Below, one piece after another: positions 26,952 to 36,662 of a stretch of DNA of 64,000 bases. The DNA comes from Gilvimarinus chinensis DSM 19667. Lineage in GTDB: Bacteria; Pseudomonadota; Gammaproteobacteria; Pseudomonadales; Cellvibrionaceae. The notes beneath the pieces were generated by a model. That model saw nothing but the letters and a program-made list of their open reading frames with translations, made no database searches and had not been told where the DNA came from. The stretch spans positions 315,001-379,000 of the forward strand of contig NZ_KB898709.1 of NCBI RefSeq assembly GCF_000377745.1, in the 5' to 3' direction. The position numbers were made by a program, and so were the translations under genes. The stretch's first letter is position 1. The number at the start of each line of letters is the position of its first letter.

Positions 26952-28556
26952 GTGCTTAAACTCAGAATTGCCCACAAACTCCTGTTAATTGTTGCTATCG
27001 CTGTTTTAGCTTTTGTGATTAGTCAGGGATACTCTCTGGTGGTAGAAAAGGAAAATGCCTCTCGGCTGCAGGACGTGCAAACTAACCTTTACCCCAGCCT
27101 TGAACTTACCACGGTCAACCTTGGCACCTTGCTGCTTATGGAGCAAAACATTAACTCTGCAGTAACCACCGGTGATACCGAACCTCTGAATGAGGCGCAA
27201 AAACAGTACGATTTAATAACGCGCAATTTGAATCAACTGCACAAATTAGGTGGTATGCAGCAAGCTTCACAAGCCCAAGAGCTATTTAGCCTTTGGTATA
27301 AACAAGCCACAACCATTGCTCGCAGCTTTATCGATGGCACGGTCGATTTCTCTAAAGTTGCCGGTGAAGCCCGGGCAAACGCCAACCGCCTTGATCAACT
27401 ACGCACGTTACTAGAACAAATGAAGCAAAATAACGAACTTGCTTTTACCCGCTCTATCAGTGATACCGTGAAAGATTCTGCTAGCGCCAGTCGTATTTCT
27501 CTCGTTATTGCTCTCCTGGCGGCCTTCGTACTGATAATCCTCAGCCTTCTCATTGGCAGATCTATTACCCGAAATCTTGAGCAGGTGTCGCACTCGCTGC
27601 GAGAAATGGCGTCCGGCGAAGGCGATTTAACCTCCAGGATTCATTACCGCGGTAATGATGAAATTCTAGAACTTGCTGAAAACTTTAACGCTTTTGTTGA
27701 AAAGCTGCACAGCTCATTTGCCGACGTGCTAAAGGACGTTAGCTCGCTAAGCGCGGTATCCTCCCGTCTCACCCACACTAGTGGAGAAAACGTACGCGAA
27801 ATTAGTGCCCAAGCTGAAGCCATTTCGGCAACCCGCAACGCTATTGAGGAACTTATGACTAGCGTTCAGCAGGTAGCCAGCTATTCAAGTAATGCGTCTG
27901 GCCGAGCCCGTGAAATCAATCAGACAGCCGCACAAGGGCAGGCGCGCCTTAACGCCAATGTCGAAACCATTACCGCGCTGGCAAGCGACGTGCAAAGTTC
28001 TGCGGAGGTGGTCAATAAATTTGAAGGCTTCAGCAGTGATGTAGGTCAGCTGCTTAATACTATTCAAAATGTTGCCGAACAAACCAATCTACTCGCTTTA
28101 AACGCCGCCATCGAAGCGGCACGAGCTGGCGAACATGGTCGCGGGTTTGCCGTCGTAGCCGATGAGGTCAGAGGGCTTGCGGTACGAACCCGCCAGGCTA
28201 CAGAGGAAATTCAGGATGTTATTAACGAGTTACAACAGGTGTCTAAAAGCGCTGTAACCGCAATGGAGTCCAGCGTGGAACGCGCGCAATCAGGTGTAGA
28301 AGCTACGCGTGAATCTGAGCAAGCACTGCACACCATACTTGCCAGCGTTAGCGAAATCAGTACGATTAACGAGCAAATAGCCTCAGCTACCTACCAGCAA
28401 AGCAATACATTTAACGACGTCGTTTCACACGTTACGGCCATTCACCAAAATACAGAAACCGTAACCGCCAGTACAAGTTCGATGAACGAGATATGCCATG
28501 ACATCGATAGCATCTCTCAACGACTGGGTAAGGTTGCCTCACAGTTTAAAGTTTAA
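26952..28556 (+). CDS. Methyl-accepting chemotaxis protein
   Basis: A 534-residue chemoreceptor. A first membrane helix (about 10-30) is followed by a periplasmic four-helix-type sensor domain (about 31-180), a second membrane helix (about 182-202), a HAMP domain (about 203-255) and the cytoplasmic signalling domain. The hairpin tip [20 protein letters not shown] is intact. No C-terminal NWETF-type tether is present. The start is GTG 26952 with GAAAGGA upstream. It is followed within 21 bases by a porin and then a small binding protein, suggesting that this receptor senses a nutrient taken up by the same system. Confidence 0.93.
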   Translation: MLKLRIAHKLLLIVAIAVLAFVISQGYSLVVEKENASRLQDVQTNLYPSLELTTVNLGTLLLMEQNINSAVTTGDTEPLNEAQKQYDLITRNLNQLHKLGGMQQASQAQELFSLWYKQATTIARSFIDGTVDFSKVAGEARANANRLDQLRTLLEQMKQNNELAFTRSISDTVKDSASASRISLVIALLAAFVLIILSLLIGRSITRNLEQVSHSLREMASGEGDLTSRIHYRGNDEILELAENFNAFVEKLHSSFADVLKDVSSLSAVSSRLTHTSGENVREISAQAEAISATRNAIEELMTSVQQVASYSSNASGRAREINQTAAQGQARLNANVETITALASDVQSSAEVVNKFEGFSSDVGQLLNTIQNVAEQTNLLALNAAIEAARAGEHGRGFAVVADEVRGLAVRTRQATEEIQDVINELQQVSKSAVTAMESSVERAQSGVEATRESEQALHTILASVSEISTINEQIASATYQQSNTFNDVVSHVTAIHQNTETVTASTSSMNEICHDIDSISQRLGKVASQFKV

Positions 28557-28577
28557 TTTCCCCAAGGAGAAAAATGG

Positions 28578-29795
28578 ATGATACCCCACTCAAATAAAGC
28601 GTTGGCGCTCGCGGTAAGCGCTCTGCTCTGCACATCGTACGCAACCGCACAGGATAACTCTGCAGACCAACGTATTGAACAATTAGAACAACAACTACAA
28701 ACACTACAGAATCAAGTTAACGCACCGGAAGAAAGCCGTTTACGCTTCAACGGGTTTTTAAGTATTGCCTATGGTATGGCCAGTAATGACGGCGGATACG
28801 CGGGCTACACAGAAGAAGGCACCTTCAACGAGGAAAGTTTGTTCGGTCTGCAAGGTGCTTTCACCCTCACCGACGACACCGAAGTCACAATGCAACTTGT
28901 GGGTCGAGGTAGCGAAGATTGGGACCCGACCATTGAATGGGCTTACATCAGTCACCAGTTTACCCCTGAGTTGAAAATGCGCGCAGGTAAAATGCGACTG
29001 CCCCTGTATATGTATTCGGATTCGCTGGAAGTAGGTTACGCCCAACCCTGGATTCGCCCCCCCGAAGAAGTGTATGGCAATGTACCCATCACCAGCTATA
29101 CGGGTGTCGATGCACTTTATGACGTGAATTTTGATATGTCGACGCTGACCTTTCAGGCTTTTATGGGTGAGTCTGAGGAAACCATCAGCAACCTTGGCCA
29201 GACCCTCCGATTGGAAGTCAACGATTTATTTGGCGGCTCAGCCACATGGACAGATTTCATCTGGACTGTGCGCGGCAACTACGCCACTGCGGAAATCACC
29301 ACCGGTGGCGACGATTTACAAACCGACTTTTACGGCCTGGGCGCCAGCTACAATAACGGAAGCTTACAAGTTATTTCAGAATTTACCCGCCTGGAAATTG
29401 AAGGTTCAACACCGGATACCGACTCAGGCTATTTAACTTTCGCGTATACGTTTGGAAGCCTTGCCCCCTATTTTACTTATTCGATGCAAGAGTCCACCGA
29501 CGATGACGAGCGCCCCTACTCGCGAGAATTTATTTACCAGGCCATCACTACCCCAGGCAACCCGCTGTATGGAAATATTGCAGCTGTTGCGTTATCCGAC
29601 GTTCAAAGCTCTGAGCGTACCGCCTATAGCTTAGGGCTACGCTGGGATCTGGCCAGTAACGTGGCGGTGAAGTTTGATGTGACGCGCGCAACGGATTTCG
29701 GCGATACCGGCGGAGGCTTACCCGGAAACATTGGCCCGGTTATCTCGTACGACGATATCGACGTGTACACCATCAAAATTGATTCAGCGTTTTAA
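28578..29795 (+). CDS. Outer-membrane porin-like protein
   Basis: A 405-residue protein with a signal peptide cut after SYATA. It then has a short coiled coil (QRIEQLEQQLQTLQNQV, about 31-47) and a beta-barrel of alternating strands ending in ...YTIKIDSAF with terminal Phe, as outer-membrane proteins require for BAM. ATG 28578 has AAGGAG eight bases before; the out-of-frame ATG at 28574 stops after seven codons. Coiled coil plus barrel resembles trimeric diffusion porins. Substrate unknown; the downstream phosphate-binding-like protein hints at an anion. Confidence 0.82.
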   Translation: MIPHSNKALALAVSALLCTSYATAQDNSADQRIEQLEQQLQTLQNQVNAPEESRLRFNGFLSIAYGMASNDGGYAGYTEEGTFNEESLFGLQGAFTLTDDTEVTMQLVGRGSEDWDPTIEWAYISHQFTPELKMRAGKMRLPLYMYSDSLEVGYAQPWIRPPEEVYGNVPITSYTGVDALYDVNFDMSTLTFQAFMGESEETISNLGQTLRLEVNDLFGGSATWTDFIWTVRGNYATAEITTGGDDLQTDFYGLGASYNNGSLQVISEFTRLEIEGSTPDTDSGYLTFAYTFGSLAPYFTYSMQESTDDDERPYSREFIYQAITTPGNPLYGNIAAVALSDVQSSERTAYSLGLRWDLASNVAVKFDVTRATDFGDTGGGLPGNIGPVISYDDIDVYTIKIDSAF

Positions 29796-29810
29796 AAGGG
29801 CAGTAAACTC

Positions 29811-30215
29811 ATGCGAAACTTATTATTAGCTTTATGTATGCTGGCCCCGTTTAGCTACGCCGAGGTTGTTGTGATCACCAACGCTTCAGGTCCGGATGCT
29901 ATGGATGCCAATGAGGTTCGAGACTTATTCATCGGGCGCAGTAAAACCTTACCCAACGGTCAACCCGCAGACCCTATTGACCTGGAAACAGGGCAAGCTT
30001 TGCGTGAAGAATTTCACAGTAAAGTCACGGGTCGCTCTCAAGCTCAATACAATGCGTTTTGGTCCAAGCAGGTTTTTACCGGTAAGGGGCAACCGCCGCG
30101 CACGCTAAACTCCGCTGCCGCCGTGAAAGCATCCGTGGCGAGCACGCCCGGTGCGGTGGGCTACATTGATTCAAGCGATGTGGATGATTCAGTTAAAGTT
30201 ATCTTAACGCCTTAA
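29811..30215 (+). CDS. Small periplasmic phosphate-binding-like protein
   Basis: A 134-residue secreted protein (signal peptide MRNLLLALCMLAPFSYA). The mature part resembles one lobe of PstS-type phosphate-binding proteins: ANEVRDLFIGRSKTLPNG, FHSKVTGRSQAQYNAFW and the end STPGAVGYIDSSDV. It is much shorter than a true PstS (about 320 residues), so it is a single-domain relative rather than a complete ABC transport receptor. It lies 15 bases after the porin and before a strong terminator. It could present ligand to the chemoreceptor (inference). Confidence 0.8.
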   Translation: MRNLLLALCMLAPFSYAEVVVITNASGPDAMDANEVRDLFIGRSKTLPNGQPADPIDLETGQALREEFHSKVTGRSQAQYNAFWSKQVFTGKGQPPRTLNSAAAVKASVASTPGAVGYIDSSDVDDSVKVILTP

Positions 30216-30265
30216 TACAGAAGTGCTGACAAAGAATACTGACATTCGTACGCACTGATCAGAAT

Positions 30266-30287
30266 AAAGCCGGCATTTGCCGGCTTT
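30266..30287. terminator. Bidirectional terminator
   Basis: Inverted repeat AAAGCCGGC / GCCGGCTTT with a four-base loop at 30275-30278. It sits between the binding-protein gene (+) and the end of the kinase gene (-), which converge here. It can serve both. Confidence 0.8.
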
Positions 30288-30291
30288 ATAT

Positions 30292-32013
30292 TTACAAGGT
30301 GTTCATTTGCTGCCAGATCAGTAAGGCAAACAGCAGCAAAGACACCCCCTGCCAAAACATGACCGGGTTGCGCTCAATCAGTGGCGGCCTGGCTTTATTC
30401 ACAAACGCACGATTAGGCTTGCGTAAATCAGCCATAAATTCGCTCAGCTCTGCGTAGCGCTTTAAGGGTTTGACGTGTACCGCTTTCGCTATTGCCTCAT
30501 CCACCCACTCCGGAATGTCGCGGCGTCTCATCGCCAAAGGTCGGTAGTGTAACTTCTGCTGCGCACGCGCCGAGCGAGCACGGGAAACGGCTGAACCATA
30601 AGGCAGGTGGCCACTTAGCATTTGATAGGCAATCACCCCTAGGGAAAAAATATCCGCGCGCGACGTTGGTATCTCTCCGGCAAAATATTCCGGTGCCGTA
30701 AACTGAGCCGTACCCTGGATGTCGCCACCTTCGGGTAAAACCTCTGCCACTCCAGCCACCTTGGTTGCACCAAAGTCGATTATTTTAACCGTGCCTTCGC
30801 TATCGATCATGACATTGTTGGGGCGCAAGTCCTGATGGATCATTTCCTGGCGATGGAAGGCCTGTAACCCTCGGGCAATTTGCTCAATGATGTCGCGCAC
30901 TTTTTCAAGTGTGGGTTTTGGGTTGTCGCGCATCCACTGCACCAGTGTTTGCCCATCGATGTATTCGGTCACCAAATACAAATAATGTCGCTTTCTTGAA
31001 TTGTCGACCGCTTTGAGTATGTGCAGATTATCCAGACGACGGGCAATCCAATCTTCCATCAAAAAACGTTCTAAATACACCTGATTGCCACGCGCCTCAA
31101 CCGAGGGTGTTTTAATCACCACTTGTTGCCTGCTTTTAATATCTTCGGCTAAAAACACATGGCTGCGACTGCTGATATAAATATCGCGCACAATTTTATA
31201 ACCATCAAACTCCATGCGCGCTTGCAGCCTTGGTGGCAATGGCAAGCTGTGCAATTGCTGCTGCACCTCGTGCACCGCCTGCGCGGGCAATTGCTCTACC
31301 TGAACCAGTTGCACACTTAAATTATCGTCACTGCCATTGGCGAGTGCTTTATCAACAATCGCACGAGCCGCGGCATTTAAATCTTTACCGTGGGTCTGCC
31401 AGGCGTGCGCGATGTCTTCGGCGCTGACAAATTCATACACACCATCGGTTGCCAGTAAAAATTGATCCCCTTCTTCTACAGGCAGCTGTTGGTAATCCAG
31501 CTCTAATGCTTGTTGTATGCCTAAAGCTCTGGTGAGGTAGCTGCTGTCGGGGCTGGCCCGATGGCGATGATCTTCCGTTAGGGGTTCAAGCGCAGTGCCG
31601 CAAAGGCGGTAGATTCGACTGTCGCCGGAATGAAATAAATGGCAGGTATTGGATTTAATAATCAACGCACAAAAGGTGCAGATGTAACCTTTATCGCGCT
31701 CGTACCGATACGGGCTGTTGCGGGTTTGCGAGTAAAGCCACGAGTTGGTCGCCTGCAATACCTTGTGCGCGGAGTTTTTTACCGACCAGGCTTCCGAGGT
31801 GCAGTAGTAGTCGCCTAAAAAACTCGACACCGCCGTTTCGGCGGCAACCTGACTGACATTGCTGCTGCTAATGCCATCGGCCAGTGCAACCGCGATACCT
31901 TTACTGCTTAGCTGTGGCTCGTTTGGCGTACAGGCACCGACAAAGTCCTGGTTTATTTTTTTAAGGCCCTTATCCGTACACTGACCAATGCGGACTTTTA
32001 ATGTTTTGCTCAT
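30292..32013 (-). CDS. PP2C phosphatase / serine-threonine kinase fusion
   Basis: A 573-residue two-domain signalling protein. Residues about 1-235 are a PP2C phosphatase with VALADGISSS, FHSGDSRIYRL and LATDGVYEF metal-binding Asp residues. Residues about 265-530 are a protein kinase with VVIKTPS (Lys), HQDLRPNNVMID, IDFGATK (DFG) and FTAPEY. The catalytic loop has HQD instead of HRD. A single C-terminal membrane helix (WQGVSLLLFALLIWQ) anchors it. ATG 32013 is chosen over ATG 32037 because the latter falls inside a strong terminator hairpin. In Pseudomonas aeruginosa a similar gene lies in the nitrate-assimilation cluster, fitting the nitrite-type channel upstream. Confidence 0.88.
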   Translation of the reverse strand: MSKTLKVRIGQCTDKGLKKINQDFVGACTPNEPQLSSKGIAVALADGISSSNVSQVAAETAVSSFLGDYYCTSEAWSVKNSAHKVLQATNSWLYSQTRNSPYRYERDKGYICTFCALIIKSNTCHLFHSGDSRIYRLCGTALEPLTEDHRHRASPDSSYLTRALGIQQALELDYQQLPVEEGDQFLLATDGVYEFVSAEDIAHAWQTHGKDLNAAARAIVDKALANGSDDNLSVQLVQVEQLPAQAVHEVQQQLHSLPLPPRLQARMEFDGYKIVRDIYISSRSHVFLAEDIKSRQQVVIKTPSVEARGNQVYLERFLMEDWIARRLDNLHILKAVDNSRKRHYLYLVTEYIDGQTLVQWMRDNPKPTLEKVRDIIEQIARGLQAFHRQEMIHQDLRPNNVMIDSEGTVKIIDFGATKVAGVAEVLPEGGDIQGTAQFTAPEYFAGEIPTSRADIFSLGVIAYQMLSGHLPYGSAVSRARSARAQQKLHYRPLAMRRRDIPEWVDEAIAKAVHVKPLKRYAELSEFMADLRKPNRAFVNKARPPLIERNPVMFWQGVSLLLFALLIWQQMNTL

Positions 32014-32022
32014 AAAAAACCA

Positions 32023-32057
32023 AAAAGCTCCGCTCATTGTTAACGAGCGGAGCTTTT
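32023..32057. terminator. Strong terminator between FNT channel and kinase genes
   Basis: A perfect 13-pair inverted repeat, AAAAGCTCCGCTC and GAGCGGAGCTTTT, with a nine-base loop. On the minus strand it is followed by T-rich sequence reaching the kinase start codon. It lies 13 bases after the channel gene stop. Confidence 0.85.
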
Positions 32058-32069
32058 ACAAGGTGCGGA

Positions 32070-32885
32070 TTAACGACCGATGCTACGCTCGGGGCTGGTC
32101 CGCACATGGGTGTAATACAAAGGTAAGCCCACCAGCAGGAAGCCACCCACCAGATTACCCAAGGCGGTGGGCAACTCGTTCCACAGCAGGTAATCAGCCA
32201 CCGTAAAGTCGCCACCCATAATCATCGAGAAGGGGAATAAAAACATATTCACAATGGAGTGCTCAAAACCCATAAAGAAGAAGAGCATGACCGGCATCCA
32301 CATAGCCGCCATTTTACCGGTAGCGGAGGTGGAAATCATCGCACCCACAACGCCCATTGATACCATCCAGTTACACAACATGCCGCGAATAAAAATAGTG
32401 ATCCAGCCGTCCAGACCATGCGCCTGATAACCCACGGTACGGGATTCGCCAATCTCGCCCACTTTGGCCGCCAGCGCGCCGCCATCCACGTTGTAACCAT
32501 AAGTCAGAATAAACGACATAAAAAAGGCAACGGTTAACGCACCGGCAAAGTTGCCGCAGAACACCAGCCCCCAGTTGCGCATTACCTGACCAAAGGTCAC
32601 ACCGGGGCGCTTATCAATTAACGCCAAAGGCACCAATGTGAACACCCCGGTCAGCAGATCGAACTTCATCAGGTACAGCATGATAAAGCCCACCGGAAAC
32701 AACAGTGAGCCAACCAGTGGGCTGCCCGTTTTAACGATGACGGTAATGGCAAACATGGCTGCCAGGCCCAAAATGGCACCCGCCATAAACGCGCGAATTA
32801 AGGTGTCCTTGGTGGACATGTAAACTTTCTGCTCGCCGGCGTCGACCATTTTGGTGACGAACTCGGAGGGTTCGATATAAGCCAT
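32070..32885 (-). CDS. Formate/nitrite transporter family channel
   Basis: A 271-residue inner-membrane protein of the FNT family (FocA/NirC type) with six membrane segments. Conserved features are LFPVGFIMLYLMKFDLLTGV and NWGLVFCGNFAGAL in the first half and KMAAMWMPVMLFFFMGFEHS with SIVNMFLFP in the second. Either formate or nitrite may be carried. The kinase gene downstream suggests nitrite, by analogy with nitrate assimilation clusters. ATG 32885 is preferred over TTG 32900 because GGAAGGA immediately precedes it. No nirB or nas genes are present in the window. Confidence 0.92.
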   Translation of the reverse strand: MAYIEPSEFVTKMVDAGEQKVYMSTKDTLIRAFMAGAILGLAAMFAITVIVKTGSPLVGSLLFPVGFIMLYLMKFDLLTGVFTLVPLALIDKRPGVTFGQVMRNWGLVFCGNFAGALTVAFFMSFILTYGYNVDGGALAAKVGEIGESRTVGYQAHGLDGWITIFIRGMLCNWMVSMGVVGAMISTSATGKMAAMWMPVMLFFFMGFEHSIVNMFLFPFSMIMGGDFTVADYLLWNELPTALGNLVGGFLLVGLPLYYTHVRTSPERSIGR

Positions 32886-33114
32886 AGGATTTCCTTCCAA
32901 TTAAGAGGTGCTGTCAAACCCTAGATGGCAAAGCTTATGCCAAGCGAGACAAAACCAGCAACCCCCTGATTCAAAAGGGAAAAAATAAAGGCTTGGAAAA
33001 ACAGGACGAAAATAAGCAGCAAAAATTCGCACCACAATAAAGCACGCGACCAACTTTAGCGCTTTTCAGAAGACGATAGGGTCGAGCAAAAACAGTGCAA
33101 AGCAAAATTTTTGA

Positions 33115-33130
33115 TGGTGCAGACGCACCA
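33115..33130 (-). terminator. Weak hairpin after tamB
   Basis: TGGTGC, AGAC loop, GCACCA lies four bases beyond the tamB stop. On the minus strand it is followed by TCAAAAATTTT rather than a clean U tract, so termination is uncertain. Confidence 0.45.
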
Positions 33131-33134
33131 AAAA

Positions 33135-36100
33135 CTATCGCTCCATACGGAAAATCAAATCCGCACTCTGCACCTCACCCGATTCGGCCTCAAGACGAAG
33201 GTTATCGGAAATAAAATAGGTTAGCCCCACGGTGGAAATGCTGTCGAACAAGCCAATGGCGTAGTGAACGTATAAGTCTTCGGTAAGGTATTTACCCAGC
33301 CACAGGCTGCTGTCTTTTACATCGTCGTCCGATTTAATCGTCAGCTCATCCAGTCCAAAGCGCCCGGCAATATCGTCGGCCACAAACTGGCCACGCTTAA
33401 TGCCGAGCTTGGCAATCGCATTCACCAGCATCGATGCTTCGCCCGATGAGGCGCCGCTGATCGGCTTACCGGTAAACAACATACTCATGGCATCGCTTTC
33501 GGTTTGCTGAGGGCGCGAATAAATTTCACTGGTGGGATTTTGCAAAGTACCGCCAATGATCAGACCAACCTGTACGTCTTCGACTTCGCGGGTGGCCGTC
33601 ACATTTAAGCCTGGGTTATCCATGGCCCCTTGAAAAGCAAGGGTACCTTTTTCAATGGTTAAATCCTGGCCATAGGCTTGAAATCGGCCATCGATAATAT
33701 TGATGTTGCCGAGCGCGAACAGTGCGCGCTCGGGGGATTTATCAATACTTAACTCGCCACCTAACCGCGCTTTAAATCCGGCGGCATCGAAGCTGACTTT
33801 TTCACCCAATGCAAAGTCAACATTCGCATACACTGGGATTGTATTATGATCTTGCGGGTCGGCCACATCGATGACCACCACATCGTCAGAAACTTTAGTA
33901 GCCGACACGGGTAAGGTGTTAATCACTGCATGCGCCTCAGGCACTAAAGCCCGCCCAGATACTTCAATGCGTTCGGCGCTTGCTCGCAGCGTTAAGTCTG
34001 GAGTAAAAAATAAATTAAGCAGCTCACTGTCCATCACATGGGCATGCTCACCTGTGAGAGCGGCCTGAAGCTGCCAATCCGACTCCAGCAAATCGCTGGC
34101 CGATACCTGCAGGGATAAGGTGCCACTGTCTCCCGCTTGTGTATTCACCTCGGCGGTCATCGCATCTTGGTTGCCCTGCACAACGGCATTGAGCTGAGTA
34201 AAACTGACGCCCAGTGAAGGGGACTCAAACGTTGTATCAGCGACACGCACATTGAGGCTCAACTGTGGGTCGGTGACAGTGCCGGATATCTGCGCACGAG
34301 CATCCAGACGCCCGTCTATATCGCGTACCGCAGGTAACAGCGCTTCGAGCGGTGACAGGCTCTGCATCTGCGCTAACACTTCACCTTGCAACGCTTTGCT
34401 GTCCATCTGCGCACGCACCTCAGCTTCAACCTGACCGTAACCGCTAAAGGCCAGCTCGGCGCGAGCGGTAAGAAGAGCATTTTGCTGCTGTATATTTAAG
34501 CCGAATTCTTCCAGCGGGTAAGTATCACTTTCGGCGTCATTCAGGCGATAAATAAACGCGCCATCTACTGCCGTAAAATCGGCGTCAAGTTGAGGCACCC
34601 CACCTTCAGACCAGGCAAACTCGCCGCTCCCCTGTAAGTAGCCTTCTACATCCACCTCTTCTTTCAACCAGCGGCGTAGCAAATCGAGCGGTAAACGTTC
34701 CACGGCCAATTGACCATCGGCCCCCACTCCCTGCTTCCAACTACCGGTAGCACAGGCCGATGAATGCACTTCATCGGTCTCCCGCTGGCGAGTCAGCAGA
34801 CAAAGATCGCCAACGGTGACCTGTTCGGCCGAAGCGCTTACCTCTACGGGATTTTTTAATTCCAGGGGGCGAATGTACGGCGTAACAAGCGATAGAGCCT
34901 GCAGCTGCCCCTGCCACGTCTGGCCATCCCAGGCACCACTGAGTTGAGTGTTCGCATTGGCAAATCGATCCTGCCCTAATTCTGCCTCTATACGATGATT
35001 CTTGGCACTGCCGGTAAACAGAACGTTTGCGCTTTCGTAACGATTACCCGCCAGCTCAAGCCCTTTAGCCTCAGCTCGCAGTAAAAGTTTTTGCCGCTGC
35101 GAGTCCGTCATCTGAGACTCCAGCGCCAGCTGCTCGATGCGATACTCCCCCCAGTGTAGATTTACCGCCGTGGCTCCGCCCTCAAGCTGGGGGTTCTGCC
35201 GGTTGCCCCCTAAATGTCCTGAGGCATCGAGCTGACCGCCAATGCGTGGATCAATCTGCTCCAACAGTGGCGCACGCACCGTCCAGTCCAGGCCAAAAGT
35301 ATCACCGATATGGCCATTCACCTGAAGCAGATTTCCGCCCAGTGAAAGTTGCACGCCAGAGAGCGTTAATGTCTCTGCCGACAGACTTGCCGCCCCCTCT
35401 CCCTGCACCGCAAGTCCGCGTAAACTTCCGCTTAAGTGTTTGAGCGTGGCATCCAGGTTCAGCTCATTGTTTTGCCAGCGACCCGAGGTAGAAACATCCC
35501 CTGTTAATTGCCCCGGCCAATCCTGCATTACCACAGCGGGGTTAACTTGTTCGACGTGTGCATCGACTCCCCAAGCCACATAATCCTGCCAATGCACCTT
35601 GCCATTGCCCGTCAATGTCATTTCATTAGCCGCCAAATCTATCAGCGGCAGACCCAAACCCTGCAGGTTGCCCTCTGCCTCCAGAGCGACCTCCACGTTC
35701 GGGTAACCCACTAACGAATACTGGCCGTCAAATTCTGCCTGGTAATCATTCAACCAACCCGACAGACTTAACTCGCCACCGGCCTCCATTCCCTCTACGG
35801 CTGTTACATCCGCCCAATACGCCGCCACCGGCTGCGTCGGAGAAGTTAATGTAGCCTGTAGCTGAGCGGGGTTTGCTATACCTGTAGACCAGTGTCCGTG
35901 AGCATTTATTTCAGCGGGTAATTCAGTGGCTAACGTGAAATCCAGTTGGGTAATATTGCCACTGGCCTCGAGTTGCGCCTGAAGCTGGTTGCGGTATAAA
36001 ACCTCGGGCACAAACCGGCTGATATCTGTAACGCTTTGCGATTTCGGTGTAGGCAAAAGATGAGCCGCAGCGGTAACTTCCAACCCATACGGGTAACTCA

Positions 36101-36662
36101 AACTCGCAGTACCCTGCAAGGACAGTGTGTGCCCTGCCGTATCCACGGTTAGTTTATCGATAGTAAGCGAGCGAGGGCCGTAGGTAAGCTCGGCGGCTAA
36201 ATTATCCAGCGAATAGGCCACGTCGGAGTAGCTGACCTGTACACGGGTCAGAAGCACATCTGGAGCGACTAAGGACATGGGCACACCAAGATCAGGCCAC
36301 TGAAACGCGTCATCCTCCTCGGGCACCGGCTCTTTGGCGGCAATGCTTATATCAACACCACCAATGTAGAGCTTGTCGATCAGTAAAACGCCCCACAATA
36401 CCCCTACCGGATGCCAGGCAAATTCTAGCTGCTGTACCTCGAGCTGTATGGCCTCGGTGTTGTAACGAATATTCTGTAGCTCAACTCCGCGCAGCAAAGC
36501 TCCTTGCGCATGGGTTAACTCGACGCCGGTTGCTTCGTGCACTTTACTCAATAGCCAGCGGGTGCCGGGCTCGGTGGCAATCAACAAGGTGACGGCACAC
36601 AGCAGCGACATGAACAGCACTACAACAAATAAAATACCGCGAAGGAGAAACCGTCGAATCAC
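33135..36662 (-). CDS. tamB: Translocation and assembly module protein TamB
   Basis: An 1175-residue inner-membrane-anchored periplasmic protein (DUF490 / TamB). An N-terminal membrane helix (about 5-30) is followed by long repetitive beta-strand sequence forming a groove that spans the periplasm, and ends in the conserved domain with EIYSRPQQTESDAMSML, GEASMLVNAIAKLG and the terminal DLIFRMER strand. TamB works with TamA in outer-membrane protein insertion and, as shown more recently for AsmA-like proteins, in phospholipid transport. Its start overlaps the end of tamA by four bases, so they are translationally coupled. Length is normal. Confidence 0.94.
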   Translation of the reverse strand: MIRRFLLRGILFVVVLFMSLLCAVTLLIATEPGTRWLLSKVHEATGVELTHAQGALLRGVELQNIRYNTEAIQLEVQQLEFAWHPVGVLWGVLLIDKLYIGGVDISIAAKEPVPEEDDAFQWPDLGVPMSLVAPDVLLTRVQVSYSDVAYSLDNLAAELTYGPRSLTIDKLTVDTAGHTLSLQGTASLSYPYGLEVTAAAHLLPTPKSQSVTDISRFVPEVLYRNQLQAQLEASGNITQLDFTLATELPAEINAHGHWSTGIANPAQLQATLTSPTQPVAAYWADVTAVEGMEAGGELSLSGWLNDYQAEFDGQYSLVGYPNVEVALEAEGNLQGLGLPLIDLAANEMTLTGNGKVHWQDYVAWGVDAHVEQVNPAVVMQDWPGQLTGDVSTSGRWQNNELNLDATLKHLSGSLRGLAVQGEGAASLSAETLTLSGVQLSLGGNLLQVNGHIGDTFGLDWTVRAPLLEQIDPRIGGQLDASGHLGGNRQNPQLEGGATAVNLHWGEYRIEQLALESQMTDSQRQKLLLRAEAKGLELAGNRYESANVLFTGSAKNHRIEAELGQDRFANANTQLSGAWDGQTWQGQLQALSLVTPYIRPLELKNPVEVSASAEQVTVGDLCLLTRQRETDEVHSSACATGSWKQGVGADGQLAVERLPLDLLRRWLKEEVDVEGYLQGSGEFAWSEGGVPQLDADFTAVDGAFIYRLNDAESDTYPLEEFGLNIQQQNALLTARAELAFSGYGQVEAEVRAQMDSKALQGEVLAQMQSLSPLEALLPAVRDIDGRLDARAQISGTVTDPQLSLNVRVADTTFESPSLGVSFTQLNAVVQGNQDAMTAEVNTQAGDSGTLSLQVSASDLLESDWQLQAALTGEHAHVMDSELLNLFFTPDLTLRASAERIEVSGRALVPEAHAVINTLPVSATKVSDDVVVIDVADPQDHNTIPVYANVDFALGEKVSFDAAGFKARLGGELSIDKSPERALFALGNINIIDGRFQAYGQDLTIEKGTLAFQGAMDNPGLNVTATREVEDVQVGLIIGGTLQNPTSEIYSRPQQTESDAMSMLFTGKPISGASSGEASMLVNAIAKLGIKRGQFVADDIAGRFGLDELTIKSDDDVKDSSLWLGKYLTEDLYVHYAIGLFDSISTVGLTYFISDNLRLEAESGEVQSADLIFRMER

